Shown piece by piece: positions 21,869 through 30,213 of a stretch of 64,000 nt of DNA. The stretch is from Pseudomonas sp. UMAB-08 (GTDB lineage Bacteria; Pseudomonadota; Gammaproteobacteria; Pseudomonadales; Pseudomonadaceae): NCBI RefSeq assembly GCF_900095225.1, contig NZ_LT607420.1, positions 3,392 through 67,391 of the forward strand, in the 5' to 3' direction. Numbering within the stretch: the stretch's first letter is position 1; the number at the start of each line of letters is the position of its first letter. The notes under the pieces are model-generated. The model was not told the origin of the DNA and did no database searches. It worked only from the letters and a program-made list of their open reading frames with translations. A program made the position numbers and the translations under genes.

Positions 21869-22602
21869 TGCCTGGCTGGAACCTGGAACCGGCCTACGGC
21901 GCGCTTGTCGATGACTTTGGCAGTCTGGATGCGGTCTTTGCCTTGCAGGGCGAACGGCTGACGCTTGATCCGTTGTCCGAGGTGATCCGCGTCGAACGAG
22001 ATGGCGTGAATTACTACGTCAAACGTTATGTCGGTGCCGGCAAAGGTTTGCGTCGCTACATGGGCCGGCCGCGGGTCAAGTCCGAGTGGCAGAACCTCAA
22101 GCGCTTCGCCAAGTGGGGCATCCCGACGGCGGAAGTGATTGCCTGGGGGCTTGAGCGTCGAGGCACTGCTTATGATCGCGGTGCATTGATCACCCGCGAA
22201 TTGCCACGGACTGAAGATTTGTCTGTGCTGGCGGGTCGGCGTGACCCGTTGCTGTCGAGCCCGGACTGGGTCGATGGCATCAGCCGGCAGTTGGCCCGCT
22301 ATACGCGCGCCATGCATGACCGGCGCTTCACCCATAATGATTTGAAATGGCGCAACTTGTTGGTCGATGATCAGTCCACGCTGTTTTTGATCGACTGCCC
22401 CAACGGTGCGTTCTGGTGGGGCTTCTTGTTGCGGTACCGGATCATCAAAGACCTGGCCTGTCTGGACAAAGTCGCGAAATATCACCTGTCGGCGACCCAG
22501 CGACTGCGGTTCTATTTACAGTACTGTCAGCGGCCGCGCTTGAGCAGTTCGGACAAAAAACGCATTCGGCATATTGTCAGTTTTTTTGAGGGCCGCGAAT
22601 GA
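21868..22602 (+). CDS. LPS core kinase-like protein (InaA/WaaP family), PA5008-like
   Basis: 244-residue member of the WaaP/InaA kinase-like family, probably a second inner-core sugar kinase. The catalytic loop THNDLKWRNLL has Asp at about residue 158, and LIDCPNG provides the second acidic residue. YYVKRYVG near the N-terminus is the likely ATP-binding lysine. The ATG at 21868 overlaps the waaP stop by one base; the upstream in-frame ATG lies inside waaP. Of the extra kinase genes here this is the one with the most complete active site after WaaP. In P. aeruginosa the homologues have been called wapP and wapQ, but I am not sure which name applies. Confidence 0.88.
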   Translation: MPGWNLEPAYGALVDDFGSLDAVFALQGERLTLDPLSEVIRVERDGVNYYVKRYVGAGKGLRRYMGRPRVKSEWQNLKRFAKWGIPTAEVIAWGLERRGTAYDRGALITRELPRTEDLSVLAGRRDPLLSSPDWVDGISRQLARYTRAMHDRRFTHNDLKWRNLLVDDQSTLFLIDCPNGAFWWGFLLRYRIIKDLACLDKVAKYHLSATQRLRFYLQYCQRPRLSSSDKKRIRHIVSFFEGRE

Positions 22603-23348
22603 GTGACTTCTTCGCCGCAACGGATCGTGGGTTGCTTGAACGCCATGGTCTGGCGAGTTTCGACGCATTGTGGGACGTCCAGCTGGACGCCGTCGACGAG
22701 CCCAATACCGGGCGCGGCGGCTGGAGCAGCGTGTTTCGTCTTGAGCTGGAAGGCTCCGGCTTTTACCTCAAGCGCCAGAGCAACTACCTGACCCGAACCC
22801 TGCATAGCCCATTTGGCGAGCCTTCGTTTTCTCGCGAATTTCGCAATATCAGCCGCTACCAGGCGTTGGGCATTCCCGCGCTGCAGGCTGTCTTCTTTGG
22901 CGAACGCAAGGTGGAAGGCGAGCGTCGGGCGATCCTGATGACGCGGGCGCTGGACAGCTGGACTGATTTGGACACTTTGCTGGAGCAGTGGCTGACGCTG
23001 ACCGCTCACCAGCATCTGGCAATCCTCCAGGCCTGTGGGCAACTGGCGCGTACGCTGCATTCCGCTGGGCAGGTTCATGGTTGTTTTTATCCCAAGCATA
23101 TTTTCCTGCGCTCGCGCTCGGGTGCGTATCAGGCGCAGTTGATTGATCTGGAAAAAACCCGGCCGGTGTTGTTCGGTTGGCGTGACCGGATCAAAGACCT
23201 TGAGCCATTGCTGCGCCGTGCGCCGATCTGGACCGAAACCGAGGTGCGTGACCTGTTGGCGACGTATCTGCAAGCGCCTACCACCAGCGCGGTCGATACG
23301 TGGTGGCAACGATTGTCCGAGCGCCGTAGCCATAAAGAGGCCCGCTGA
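22599..23348 (+). CDS. LPS kinase-like protein lacking the catalytic Asp, PA5007-like
   Basis: 249-residue InaA/WaaP-family protein. The ATP-lysine region FYLKRQSNY is present, but the catalytic loop reads VHGCFYPKHIFLR: after His160-Gly161 there is Cys162 where an Asp is normal. The later LIDLEKTR keeps a metal-binding Asp. It could be a pseudokinase or use another residue; the same loop may be normal for this subfamily (I recall InaA proteins with a similar HG-FYPKH motif). Start ATG overlaps the previous stop (ATGA) and the stop overlaps the next start, so it is made together with its neighbours. Confidence 0.87.
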   Translation: MSDFFAATDRGLLERHGLASFDALWDVQLDAVDEPNTGRGGWSSVFRLELEGSGFYLKRQSNYLTRTLHSPFGEPSFSREFRNISRYQALGIPALQAVFFGERKVEGERRAILMTRALDSWTDLDTLLEQWLTLTAHQHLAILQACGQLARTLHSAGQVHGCFYPKHIFLRSRSGAYQAQLIDLEKTRPVLFGWRDRIKDLEPLLRRAPIWTETEVRDLLATYLQAPTTSAVDTWWQRLSERRSHKEAR

Positions 23349-24790
23349 TGCGATTGTCTGAACTCAACGCTGCCGGACGCACGCCTGCGTTGCCAATGAA
23401 CCTGGCGCTGGCTGATGCCGCGGGCCCTGCCGAGCTGCAACTGCTGACCTTGCTGCGGGTGTTGCCGGGACAGCGTTATGTCGGTGCCGGTATCTGGCGC
23501 GGACGTCCTGTGTTGGCAAAACTGTTGGTCGGCTCCAAAGCGGCGCGGCATTTTCAGCGCGAGCTGGCTGGCGTGCGATTGCTCGCCGAGCAAGGCATGA
23601 CCACACCCTTGTTGTTGGCCGATGGCCTGCAACAAGGCGAGGGTGGCTGGTTGTTATTCGAGTTTCTGGAGCCTGCGCAGAGCCTCGGCAAAGCCTGGTC
23701 TGACGTAGAACACTTGCCTGTCTTGGCGCCCGAGCAGCAAGCCGTATTGGGCGACGCGCTTTCAGCCATCGCCCAGTTGCACAGCAAAGGGTTGTGGCAG
23801 GAAGACTTGCACCTGGACAACCTGCTGCGTCACAACGGCCGCTTGTATTTGATCGACGGCGCGGGGATTCGCGCCGAGCAGGCCGGCAAACCCCTGTCGC
23901 GAGCCCGCGTACTGGAAAATCTCGGGGTGTTTTTTGCTCAGTTGCCCAAGACCCTTGAGCCGTTCACTGAAGAATTGTTGGTGCATTACCTGTTGAGCAA
24001 CGGCGAACATGGTTTGCCAATGGAAGCGCTACAAAAACAGATCGATAAGGTTCGCGTTTGGCGCCTGAAGGACTTCCTCAGCAAGGTCGGCCGCGATTGC
24101 AGCCTGTTCAGCGTCAAGGACAGCGCCTTTGGCCTGCGCGCGATTCGGCGCGAAGAAGAGGCCGCGATGACGCCGGTACTGGCTCAGGCTGATCAGTTGC
24201 TTGATCACGGTCATCTGTACAAAACCGGTGGCGCGGCCAGTGTCGGGCGTGTGGACGTGGCCGGTCGACCCTTGGTCATCAAGCGTTACAACATCAAGAA
24301 CTTCGCCCATTGGCTCAAGCGTTTCTGGCGCCCGAGTCGCGCCTGGCATTCGTGGCGTGAAGGCAATCGGCTGGCGTTCCTCGGTATCGCGACGCCCAAG
24401 CCACTGGCGTTGCTGGAGCAGCGATTCTTCTGGCTGCGGCGCAAGGCTTACCTGGTGACCGAATTCTTGCCGGGACCGGACATCATCGAGCGATTTGCGC
24501 CTTATGTAGCGTCAGGCAATGCGCCGGACATTGAGTTGCAGGCGCTGGATCAGTTGTTCGGCCAGTTGCTGCGCGAACGCATCAGCCATGGCGATCTGAA
24601 AGGGCATAACGTGTTCTGGCACCAGGATCGGTGGGCGCTGATCGACCTAGACGCGATGTGCCAGCACGCCTCGGACTCATCCTTTGCGACGGCGTTTACC
24701 CGTGATCGTGCGCGCTTCATGCGTAACTGGCCGGTCGACAGCGCGCTGCACCAAGTGCTGGAGCAGCGCCTGCCTAAAACGGCTGGATGA
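23348..24790 (+). CDS. Tandem kinase-like protein, PA5006-like
   Basis: 480 residues made of two kinase-like units. The N-terminal half has a loop QEDLHLDNLL (about 150-160) and LIDGAG. The C-terminal half has YKTGGAASVGRV, VIKRYN (ATP lysine) and a textbook loop SHGDLKGHNVFW with Asp near residue 416, then LIDLDAM. Both halves keep the key acidic residues, so this may phosphorylate LPS core sugars at two positions or be a duplicated regulator. Last gene of the coupled waaF-waaP run; ATG 23348 overlaps the previous stop. A strong hairpin follows at 24808. Confidence 0.88.
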   Translation: MRLSELNAAGRTPALPMNLALADAAGPAELQLLTLLRVLPGQRYVGAGIWRGRPVLAKLLVGSKAARHFQRELAGVRLLAEQGMTTPLLLADGLQQGEGGWLLFEFLEPAQSLGKAWSDVEHLPVLAPEQQAVLGDALSAIAQLHSKGLWQEDLHLDNLLRHNGRLYLIDGAGIRAEQAGKPLSRARVLENLGVFFAQLPKTLEPFTEELLVHYLLSNGEHGLPMEALQKQIDKVRVWRLKDFLSKVGRDCSLFSVKDSAFGLRAIRREEEAAMTPVLAQADQLLDHGHLYKTGGAASVGRVDVAGRPLVIKRYNIKNFAHWLKRFWRPSRAWHSWREGNRLAFLGIATPKPLALLEQRFFWLRRKAYLVTEFLPGPDIIERFAPYVASGNAPDIELQALDQLFGQLLRERISHGDLKGHNVFWHQDRWALIDLDAMCQHASDSSFATAFTRDRARFMRNWPVDSALHQVLEQRLPKTAG

Positions 24791-24807
24791 GTTCATGCCC
24801 TCGCCGC

Positions 24808-24849
24808 GTCTAGTCCTGAAATAGGTTTGCACCTGTTTCAGGACTAGAC
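24808..24849. repeat. 19-bp hairpin with 4-nt loop
   Basis: Left arm 24808-24826 begins GTCTAGTCCTGAAATAGGT, loop TTGC, right arm 24831-24849 ACCTGTTTCAGGACTAGAC. The arms are complementary apart from one T-G pair. No T run follows, so it is not a standard terminator, though it lies just after the kinase run and before the next promoter. The ends resemble inverted repeats of a mobile element; this is only an impression. Confidence 0.75.
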
Positions 24850-24886
24850 AGGGTGACCCACCCGACCACACCCCGCATCATTACGC

Positions 24887-24892
24887 TATAAT
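24887..24892 (+). promoter_or_regulatory. Sigma-70 -10 box upstream of the carbamoyltransferase
   Basis: A perfect TATAAT. The -35 region about 17 bp upstream is poor (GACCAC). It would give a leader of roughly 85 nt before the GTG start, implying that the carbamoyltransferase-to-ssg genes have their own promoter. Confidence 0.55.
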
Positions 24893-24910
24893 CCCGCCCT
24901 TTAGCTGTTC

Positions 24911-24936
24911 CTCGCGTCTTTTGCGAGAGCACATTT
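24911..24936 (+). promoter_or_regulatory. Leader hairpin with T run
   Basis: CTCGC (24911-24915) and GCGAG (24923-24927) can pair, followed by AGCACATTTTT. It resembles a small terminator within the leader of the carbamoyltransferase mRNA. The stem is only 5 bp, so its effect is uncertain. Confidence 0.35.
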
Positions 24937-24984
24937 TTCTCAGGCGCCTGCCGCCTGCATGCAGACTAAAGAGGCTAGACCCCT

Positions 24985-26742
24985 GTGGCATTGACGATTC
25001 TTGGCCTGTCCGGCGCCCTTAGCCATGATCCTTCCGCAGCCCTGTATATCGACGGCAAGCTGATTGCGGCCGCTGAAGAAGAGCGCTTCGTTCGCGATAA
25101 GCACGCAAAGAACCGCATGCCCTACGAGTCGGCGAAGTTCTGCCTGGAGCAAGCGGGTATCAAGCCTTCGGACGTTGACGTGGTGGCGATTCCCTTCGCC
25201 CCTATCAGCTTGTTCGGCAAGGCGCGCTGGCACTATGCCAAGCGCTACTGGTACGCCCCGGATCGCGCCCTTGATGCGCTGCTGATGGGCAACCGCCGCT
25301 ACAAACGCTATCGCAACAAAATCGTTTTCTGCCTGGAGCAGTTGGGCTTCGATCCGAAAAAAATCAAGATCGAGCCCGTCGAGCACCATCTGGCCCACGC
25401 CTCCAGCGCTTACCACTGCTCCGGTTTCCAAGAGAAAACCGCGATCATGGGTATCGATGGCAAGGGTGAGTACGCCACGACGTTCTTCGGCTACGGCGAG
25501 AACGGCAAGATCCACAAGATCAAAGAGTTCTTCGACCCGGACTCCCTCGGCGGCCTGTACGGCGCGATCACCGAATTCCTCGGCTTCGAAATGCTCGACG
25601 GCGAATTCAAGGTCATGGGCATGGCGCCTTATGGCGATGCCAGCAAATACGATTTCTCGCGTCTGGCGACATTCGAAAATGGCGAGTTGGTCATCAACAC
25701 CGACTACGCCAACGTGATCGGCCTGCGGCGCTATAAAGAGAAGGGCAAAGGCTTCTACTTCTCGCCGAAGCTCATCGAGTGGCTGGGTCCCAAACGCGAA
25801 GGCGACATCGCCGACGAGCCCTACATCCACTACGCCGCAAGCATGCAAGCGCTGTTCGAGAAGCTGTCGCTACAAATGATGGACTTCTACCTGGGCGATA
25901 TCCTCAAGGAGACCGGCAAGCTGGCGTTCGCGGGCGGTTGCGCGCTGAACGTCAAACTGAACCAGAAGATCATTGCGCGTCCTGAAGTCAAAGAGCTGTT
26001 CGTGCAACCGGCCTCCGGTGATGCCGGGACCGCTGTAGGTGCTGCGGCTTATGTGTCCCACGCGCGCGGCGTGCCCGTGGAGAAGATGGAACACGTCTAT
26101 CTCGGTCCGTCATACAGCAACGAAGACGTGATCGCTGCCTGCGCCCGCCACCCGAGCAAGCCGGTCTGGCGCCAGATCGACAACACCCCACAGCGCATCG
26201 CCAAAATCATGGTCGAGGGCAACCCGGTCGCCTGGTTCCAGGGGCGTATGGAGTTCGGTCCGCGCGCCTTGGGCGGTCGTTCGATCATCGGGTGCCCGAG
26301 CATTGCCGGCGTAGCCAATCGCATCAACGAACAGATCAAGTTTCGTGAGCGCTGGAGGCCTTTCTGCCCGTCGATGCTCGACACCGTCGGCCCGCAGATG
26401 ATCAAGGTCGATCATCCTGCGCCCTTCATGACCTTCACCTTTGAAGTGTCTGACGAGTGGAAAAGCCGCGTGCCGGAAGTGGTCCACGAAGATGGAACCT
26501 CCCGTGCCCAAGTGCTGGAGCGCAAATACAACCCGCGCTACTACGACATGATGAAGGCGCTGGAAGAACTGACCGGCAACGGCGTGTCCTTGAACACTTC
26601 GCTCAACCGTCGTGGCGAACCGATGATTTGCTCGCCTACCGATGCGCTGAACATGTTCTTTGGTTCAGACCTGGAATACCTGATTATGGAAGACATCCTG
26701 GTGCTCAAAGACGGCGTGGATGCTTATGACACGTTCGGCTGA
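24985..26742 (+). CDS. wapO: LPS core carbamoyltransferase (NodU/CmcH family)
   Basis: Transfers a carbamoyl group from carbamoyl phosphate; in Pseudomonas LPS the 7-O-carbamoyl on heptose II is the expected product. 585 residues. The N-terminal Kae1-like fold has SHDPSAALYIDG, the metal site HHLAHASSAY, and FAGGCALNVKLN; the C-terminal part has FQGRMEFGPRALGGRS and NTSLNRRGEPM. The start is GTG 24985 with GAGGC 9-10 nt upstream. It overlaps wapH by about 20 bp. The symbol follows P. aeruginosa PA5005 as I recall it. Confidence 0.9.
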   Translation: MALTILGLSGALSHDPSAALYIDGKLIAAAEEERFVRDKHAKNRMPYESAKFCLEQAGIKPSDVDVVAIPFAPISLFGKARWHYAKRYWYAPDRALDALLMGNRRYKRYRNKIVFCLEQLGFDPKKIKIEPVEHHLAHASSAYHCSGFQEKTAIMGIDGKGEYATTFFGYGENGKIHKIKEFFDPDSLGGLYGAITEFLGFEMLDGEFKVMGMAPYGDASKYDFSRLATFENGELVINTDYANVIGLRRYKEKGKGFYFSPKLIEWLGPKREGDIADEPYIHYAASMQALFEKLSLQMMDFYLGDILKETGKLAFAGGCALNVKLNQKIIARPEVKELFVQPASGDAGTAVGAAAYVSHARGVPVEKMEHVYLGPSYSNEDVIAACARHPSKPVWRQIDNTPQRIAKIMVEGNPVAWFQGRMEFGPRALGGRSIIGCPSIAGVANRINEQIKFRERWRPFCPSMLDTVGPQMIKVDHPAPFMTFTFEVSDEWKSRVPEVVHEDGTSRAQVLERKYNPRYYDMMKALEELTGNGVSLNTSLNRRGEPMICSPTDALNMFFGSDLEYLIMEDILVLKDGVDAYDTFG

Positions 26743-27856
26743 ACGCCATGTGCTGCAGTTTTGTCACGGCTATGACGGGCCGTTCCTCGACTGCGCCCGG
26801 CAGTACGCCAGCCTGTTCGCAGGCAAGGGATACCGGGTTACCACGGTATTCCTGACTGGCGCGGTCGATGCCGAGGTCGCCGCCGGTTGCGCCTCGGACG
26901 AAGTGCTGTTTCTCGAATACAGTTCCAAGGACGTCCGCGGCCTGAAGCTCGGGGCGATCCGCGATCTGCGCAAGATCGCCGCCACGCGTTCCTTCAGTTT
27001 CTGCATCGCTCATCGTTTTAAACCGGTGTACATCGCCCTGCTGGCCACCCGTTTGCCAGTGATTGGCGTACATCACGCCTTTGGTGATTACCATCGCCGT
27101 ACGCGCAAACTGTTCGCTCATATTTTCCGCTGGCGTCTGAGCCTGCTGGGCGTGTCTGATGCGGTGCGCGATGACATGCGTGCAAGTCTGCCCAAGTGGC
27201 CGACCGGGCGCATTCAAACCCTCTACAACCGAATCGACATCGAGCAGTTGCAGGCGACTCAACTGCCCGCTGCCGAGGCGCGCGAGGCCCTGGGACTGTC
27301 GTCTTCGGCCTTTATCGTCGGCAACGTCGGTCGTCTGCACCCGGACAAAGACCAGGCGACGCTGCTGCGCGGGTTCGCCCTTGCGCGGCCCTCGTTGCCG
27401 GAAAACAGTCAGTTGGTGATTATGGGCAAGGGCCGTCTGGAGCAGGACCTTAAAGAGCTGGCACGTGAGCTCGATATAGGCTCGCAGGTGCTGTTCCTCG
27501 GTCAGGTGGCTGACGCGCGGCGCTATTACAAGGCGTTCGATGTGTTCGCCCTGAGTTCGGATAACGAGCCGTTCGGCATGGTCCTGCTCGAAGCGATGGT
27601 TGCCGGGGTTCCGCTGTTGGCAACCTCGGGCGGCGGCGCCAAGGAAGTGGTCGAAGGCGTGGGTGTCCTGTTTCCTCTGGGCGATGATCAGCATTTGGCT
27701 CAGGGCCTTGGTTATCTGGCCACGCTGGATGACGAGCAGCGCACTGCGTGTGCGGAACTGATGCTGCAACGCCTTCGCGAGCGTTTTTCCGATCACGCCG
27801 TGCGCGATGTGTTCTGGCGCCTGCCGCAAGTCACCAGCCTGATCGCGGAGTCGTAA
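26720..27856 (+). CDS. wapH: LPS core glycosyltransferase (GT4), WapH-like
   Basis: 378-residue GT4 glycosyltransferase thought to add a glucose in the outer core. The C-terminal motif NEPFGMVLLEAMVAGVPLL gives the E-x7-E of the family, and GNVGRLHPDKDQATL begins the second Rossmann domain. Two starts are possible, ATG 26720 and ATG 26726; neither has a strong ribosome site, and both overlap the carbamoyltransferase, so coupled translation is likely. The stop TAA shares a base with the next start. Confidence 0.9.
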   Translation: MLMTRSAERHVLQFCHGYDGPFLDCARQYASLFAGKGYRVTTVFLTGAVDAEVAAGCASDEVLFLEYSSKDVRGLKLGAIRDLRKIAATRSFSFCIAHRFKPVYIALLATRLPVIGVHHAFGDYHRRTRKLFAHIFRWRLSLLGVSDAVRDDMRASLPKWPTGRIQTLYNRIDIEQLQATQLPAAEAREALGLSSSAFIVGNVGRLHPDKDQATLLRGFALARPSLPENSQLVIMGKGRLEQDLKELARELDIGSQVLFLGQVADARRYYKAFDVFALSSDNEPFGMVLLEAMVAGVPLLATSGGGAKEVVEGVGVLFPLGDDQHLAQGLGYLATLDDEQRTACAELMLQRLRERFSDHAVRDVFWRLPQVTSLIAES

Positions 27857-28752
27857 TGCTTAACCGATTACAAGGCTGGCGTGAACGTGGCTGGACCCTG
27901 ATCGATGCCTCTGCCTACGCGCAGGCCTGGCAGCAGTTTGGCGGCAGCGTGGCGACCCATCCTTTGGTGGTCGAGCGGCTGGCCGGTCTGGCAGATATCC
28001 CTGTGCGTTATCTGGGCTGGGAGCAGGACGGCGAGTTGCAAGCGGCGATCCCGACCTGGGGTCGCTCATTGGCGCTGTCCAAGGACGTGCTGAAAAGTCA
28101 GGGCAAGAAAGGCCTGTTCGACTTGGGTAATGCCGAACTGATTCTGCCGATCGCGGCCGGCGCGCAGATTCCCTTGCGCCATCGGGCCCGTTATTTGTCG
28201 GCGCTGCATGAAGGCCAAGTCAGTACCCTCAAGCCCCAGGCTGAATCGCTGGCCATGGCCCGCACCCCGGAAGAGCTGTCGAAGAAATTTCGCTATAACC
28301 AGCGCCGCGAGCTGCGCCTGCTGGAGGAGGCGGGTGGCGTGGTACGGCCAGTGACCGACTTCACCAGCGTCGAACTGGCGAGCATGTATTGCGATTTATT
28401 CCAGCGCCGCTGGGGGTTCCCTGCGACGGGCGCCGAGCGCATGGCTGATGTGATCGAATTGCTGCGTGAGCTGTTGATCGGCTCGGTGGTGTTCCTCAAC
28501 GACGCCCCCATCGCTATTCAGTTGGTGTATCGAGTCGAAGCGCCGCAGTGGATCAGCGTCGAATACATCAACGGCGGGGTCGATCCGGAAACCCGCGACT
28601 TCAGCCCCGGCAGCGTTCTTAGTTTCCTCAATACCCAGAGCGCCTGGGAACACGCGCGCGCCCTCGATAAACCGCTGCGTTTCTCCTTCGGGCGTGCCGA
28701 CCGCGAATACAAGGACCGTTGGTGCAACCCTGTGCCAGTATTCCAGGTATGA
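27856..28752 (+). CDS. Mig-14 family protein
   Basis: 298 residues, GNAT-like fold of the Mig-14 family known from Salmonella, where it helps resistance to antimicrobial peptides; related proteins are encoded in Pseudomonas LPS core loci. SKKFRYNQRRELRLLEEAGG and YINGGVDPETRDFSPGSVL are characteristic. No signal peptide or membrane segment. ATG 27856 overlaps the wapH stop; the upstream open frame is inside wapH. The stop overlaps dnpA as ATGA. A role in LPS core modification is inference from context. Confidence 0.85.
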   Translation: MLNRLQGWRERGWTLIDASAYAQAWQQFGGSVATHPLVVERLAGLADIPVRYLGWEQDGELQAAIPTWGRSLALSKDVLKSQGKKGLFDLGNAELILPIAAGAQIPLRHRARYLSALHEGQVSTLKPQAESLAMARTPEELSKKFRYNQRRELRLLEEAGGVVRPVTDFTSVELASMYCDLFQRRWGFPATGAERMADVIELLRELLIGSVVFLNDAPIAIQLVYRVEAPQWISVEYINGGVDPETRDFSPGSVLSFLNTQSAWEHARALDKPLRFSFGRADREYKDRWCNPVPVFQV

Positions 28753-30182
28753 CGCAGGGTGTGAGCCGAAAACAGCAGCTGCTCAAGCGCCACCGTCGCA
28801 CCAAGCGCGTGGCGTTGCTGATTGGCTTGTTGTTGCTGATCGTGACGGGCGTTCTCGTGGCGTGGTGGCTGCCCCTGCCGCTGGCCATTATGGCGTGGGT
28901 CGCGCATGAGGCCTGGTTTGCTGACCACCTGTTCTACTCGCCAAAAGACGATTATCACTACCGCTTCCCGGCCGACAGCGAGCAGCTGAATGTGCGCCTG
29001 GACGGCGAGTTTCTGCGCCTCGGTGATGCACCGACGCTGACTGGCGACGAAACGCTCGTCCTGGCGATACAGGTCAAAAGCGCATGGCTTGGCCGCTTTC
29101 TTGACCCGGCCATCGATCTGCTCGGTGACAGCGTTCATGACCGACAGACGTTTGAGCGCGGCGTTGATGGCTTGCGTTATCTGAATCTGACCGGCCTGGG
29201 ACAGTCTTTGACGGGGGGTACCTTGCGCCTGCGCGGGCGCTTTTGTCGTTTGCAGGGTTCGCCCAGGCTGTGGCTGTTTCGTCACCCCGATGCGCGTCGT
29301 CAACGGGTGATGGTGATTGCGCCCCACGCTGACGATGCCGAACTGGCGGCGTTCGGTCTTTACAGTCAGGCCGATGAAGCCTGGGTCGTAACCCTGACCG
29401 CAGGCGAGATCGAAGCCGAGCATTACCAGCAGATGGGCATGGATCGCGCGGATGCCGCACGCATCAAAGGCCGCCTGCGCGCCTGGGACAGTATTGCTGT
29501 ACCGCGATGGGGCGGTGTGCCTGAGGCGCACTGTGTGCAACTCGGCTATTTCTGCCTGCAACTCCCTGCGATGCAAGCCGCGCCGGACCAGCCTGTCGCG
29601 TCGCGGGAGGCTGATCTGAGCGATACCCGGCTGTTCCGCCAGTTCAATCCGATGCCGTTGCCGGGTGATGCGGACGGTGCGCCGACCTGGAATAACCTGC
29701 TGGCTGATTTGCGTGCCTTGCTGTTGCAGGCCCGCCCGCAGGTGCTGGTGATGCCGCACCCTTCGATCGATCCGCACCCGGATCACATCTGCGCTCAGGC
29801 TGCCGTGCTTGAGGCGTTGCGGGGGCTGGAATGGCAGCCGGAGACTATTCTCGGTTACGCCAACCACCTGCACGACAATGATCGCTGGCCAATGGGTGAC
29901 GCCTATACGGGCGTGAGCCTGCCGCCCTTTTTTGTTGAAGGCGCCGACCCTGGGTCAGAGTTGATCCCCTACAGCCTGGAGTTGTCGGTGCCGTTGCAGC
30001 GTGACAAGGCGATGGCGCTCGGGATGATGCACGACTTGCAACCGCCGATGCCGTTCAAGCGACGTCTGCGGCGCTTCTTGCAGCACCTGTTGGCTGGCCG
30101 ACGCTGGCCGGCGGAAGGTGAAAATGAATTTTTCAGAAAAGCTGTCCGTCGTCACGAGCTGTTCTGGCGCAGGGATATTTGA
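28749..30182 (+). CDS. dnpA: PIG-L family de-N-acetylase (DnpA-like)
   Basis: Predicted zinc de-N-acetylase acting on an N-acetylated sugar of the LPS core. In P. aeruginosa the homologue is linked to antibiotic persistence. 477 residues. A basic N-terminus is followed by one or two membrane helices (about 20-50), then the zinc motif APHADDAEL near residue 195 and HPSIDPHPDH near residue 335, which is the conserved second part of the PIG-L active site. The ATG at 28749 overlaps the previous stop. Its 3' part is followed after 31 nt by ssg. Confidence 0.9.
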   Translation: MTQGVSRKQQLLKRHRRTKRVALLIGLLLLIVTGVLVAWWLPLPLAIMAWVAHEAWFADHLFYSPKDDYHYRFPADSEQLNVRLDGEFLRLGDAPTLTGDETLVLAIQVKSAWLGRFLDPAIDLLGDSVHDRQTFERGVDGLRYLNLTGLGQSLTGGTLRLRGRFCRLQGSPRLWLFRHPDARRQRVMVIAPHADDAELAAFGLYSQADEAWVVTLTAGEIEAEHYQQMGMDRADAARIKGRLRAWDSIAVPRWGGVPEAHCVQLGYFCLQLPAMQAAPDQPVASREADLSDTRLFRQFNPMPLPGDADGAPTWNNLLADLRALLLQARPQVLVMPHPSIDPHPDHICAQAAVLEALRGLEWQPETILGYANHLHDNDRWPMGDAYTGVSLPPFFVEGADPGSELIPYSLELSVPLQRDKAMALGMMHDLQPPMPFKRRLRRFLQHLLAGRRWPAEGENEFFRKAVRRHELFWRRDI

Positions 30183-30213
30183 TTCAGCAGGCACCCGTGC
30201 TGCAAGGAAAATG

